6,707 nt of DNA, taken from positions 1-6,707 of the forward strand of contig JAJYOS010000365.1 of the NCBI GenBank assembly GCA_021796055.1. The letters run 5' to 3'. The notes under the pieces are model-generated. The model was not told where the DNA came from and did no database searches. It saw nothing but the letters and a program-made list of their open reading frames with translations. Below, piece after piece: positions 6,445-6,707 of the stretch. This stretch comes from Bacteroidota bacterium (GTDB lineage: Bacteria > Bacteroidota > Kryptoniia > Kryptoniales > JAKASW01). The stretch's first letter is position 1, and each line of letters starts with the position of its first letter. The position numbers and the translations under genes were made by a program.

Positions 6445-6707
6445 TCACTCCATGTTTAAATTGATTTCGCCGTACCTCTCGGAAGTCGATCTCTCAACTT
6501 TTCGATTTCCGTTGGCGGCGATCTCCACTTTCAACGATCCATCCTCCTGACATTTCCTGAAGTCGACTGAAATCGCCCTCCCAACTATGTAGAATGTGTG
6601 AGGTCCGACTTCACTGAGCGAGTGAATACTCTTCTTTCCGTCCGCCGTCGTTATCGAAATCGTTCCACAATACCTGATTCCGCTCGGTCCTGTCACGGTC
6701 AACGTGT
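6445..6707 (-). CDS. C-terminal part of an unidentified beta-rich protein, running off the right edge
   Basis: The minus-strand frame is open from the window edge to a TGA at 6447-6445, giving at least 87 residues. A TTG occurs at 6702, but the frame continues past it (T-L-T-V-T-G), so the true start is probably outside. The visible part alternates short strands: GPSGIRYCGTISITTADG, then VGPHTFYIVGRAISVDFRKC, then GSLKVEIAANGNRK, ending TSERYGEINLNME. This layout (a strand, a Gly/Thr-rich turn, a cysteine in the first and third strands, and a final T-S-x-x-Y-G strand) recalls small secreted or periplasmic beta-sandwich proteins of the MmpS-like type, and the two cysteines could pair. That is only an impression and no family is claimed. 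It converges on the GH15 gene, with 3 bases between the two stop codons and no room for a separate terminator. Confidence 0.65.
   Translation of the reverse strand, partial: TLTVTGPSGIRYCGTISITTADGKKSIHSLSEVGPHTFYIVGRAISVDFRKCQEDGSLKVEIAANGNRKVERSTSERYGEINLNME

Overview
The window is about half G+C and holds three intact, confidently identified genes plus a left third and two edges made mostly of broken, partial or unrecognised material. The organism looks like a Gram-negative bacterium: there is a fragment resembling the C-terminal half of an outer-membrane beta-barrel, and an exported peptidase. The mixture of an APC permease, a secreted isoaspartyl peptidase, a GH15 enzyme and an M28-peptidase-like C-terminal remnant would fit the Bacteroidota/Ignavibacteriota (FCB) sphere. 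That placement is inference from protein style only.

Layout. Positions 1-213 (minus): probable 5' part of a gene leaving the window on the left; its coding signal seems split over two frames. 214-470: nothing recognisable. 471-842 (minus): small three-helix membrane protein with a poor start, possibly frameshifted at a T run. 985-1488 (minus): C-terminal part of a beta-barrel protein, interrupted by an in-frame TGA and lacking its N-terminus. 1490-1661: a dense run of small hairpins, probably a REP-like or MITE-like repeat, directly upstream of the broken barrel gene. 1803-4267 (minus): a two-gene operon of an APC-family amino-acid permease followed, with a 4-base ATGA overlap, by an exported isoaspartyl peptidase/L-asparaginase. 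4268-4596: divergent intergenic region containing a remnant resembling the C-terminal fibronectin-like domain of an M28 peptidase. 4597-6441 (plus): complete GH15 glucoamylase/trehalase-type glycosidase. 6445-6707 (minus): C-terminal part of an unrecognised beta-rich protein leaving the window on the right, convergent with GH15 and separated from it by 3 bases.

How the genes work together. The permease and peptidase form a plausible amino-acid salvage unit: the exported enzyme would release aspartate (plus ammonia or an amino acid) from asparagine or beta-aspartyl peptides in the periplasm, and the permease would bring amino acids in. The GH15 enzyme is cytosolic by sequence (no signal peptide), would hydrolyse alpha-glucosides such as trehalose or maltooligosaccharides, and has no evident functional link to the operon. 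I see no defence system, CRISPR array, tRNA, rRNA or transposase gene. The most unusual content is the decayed left third with its hairpin cluster; I found no convincing new multi-gene system.
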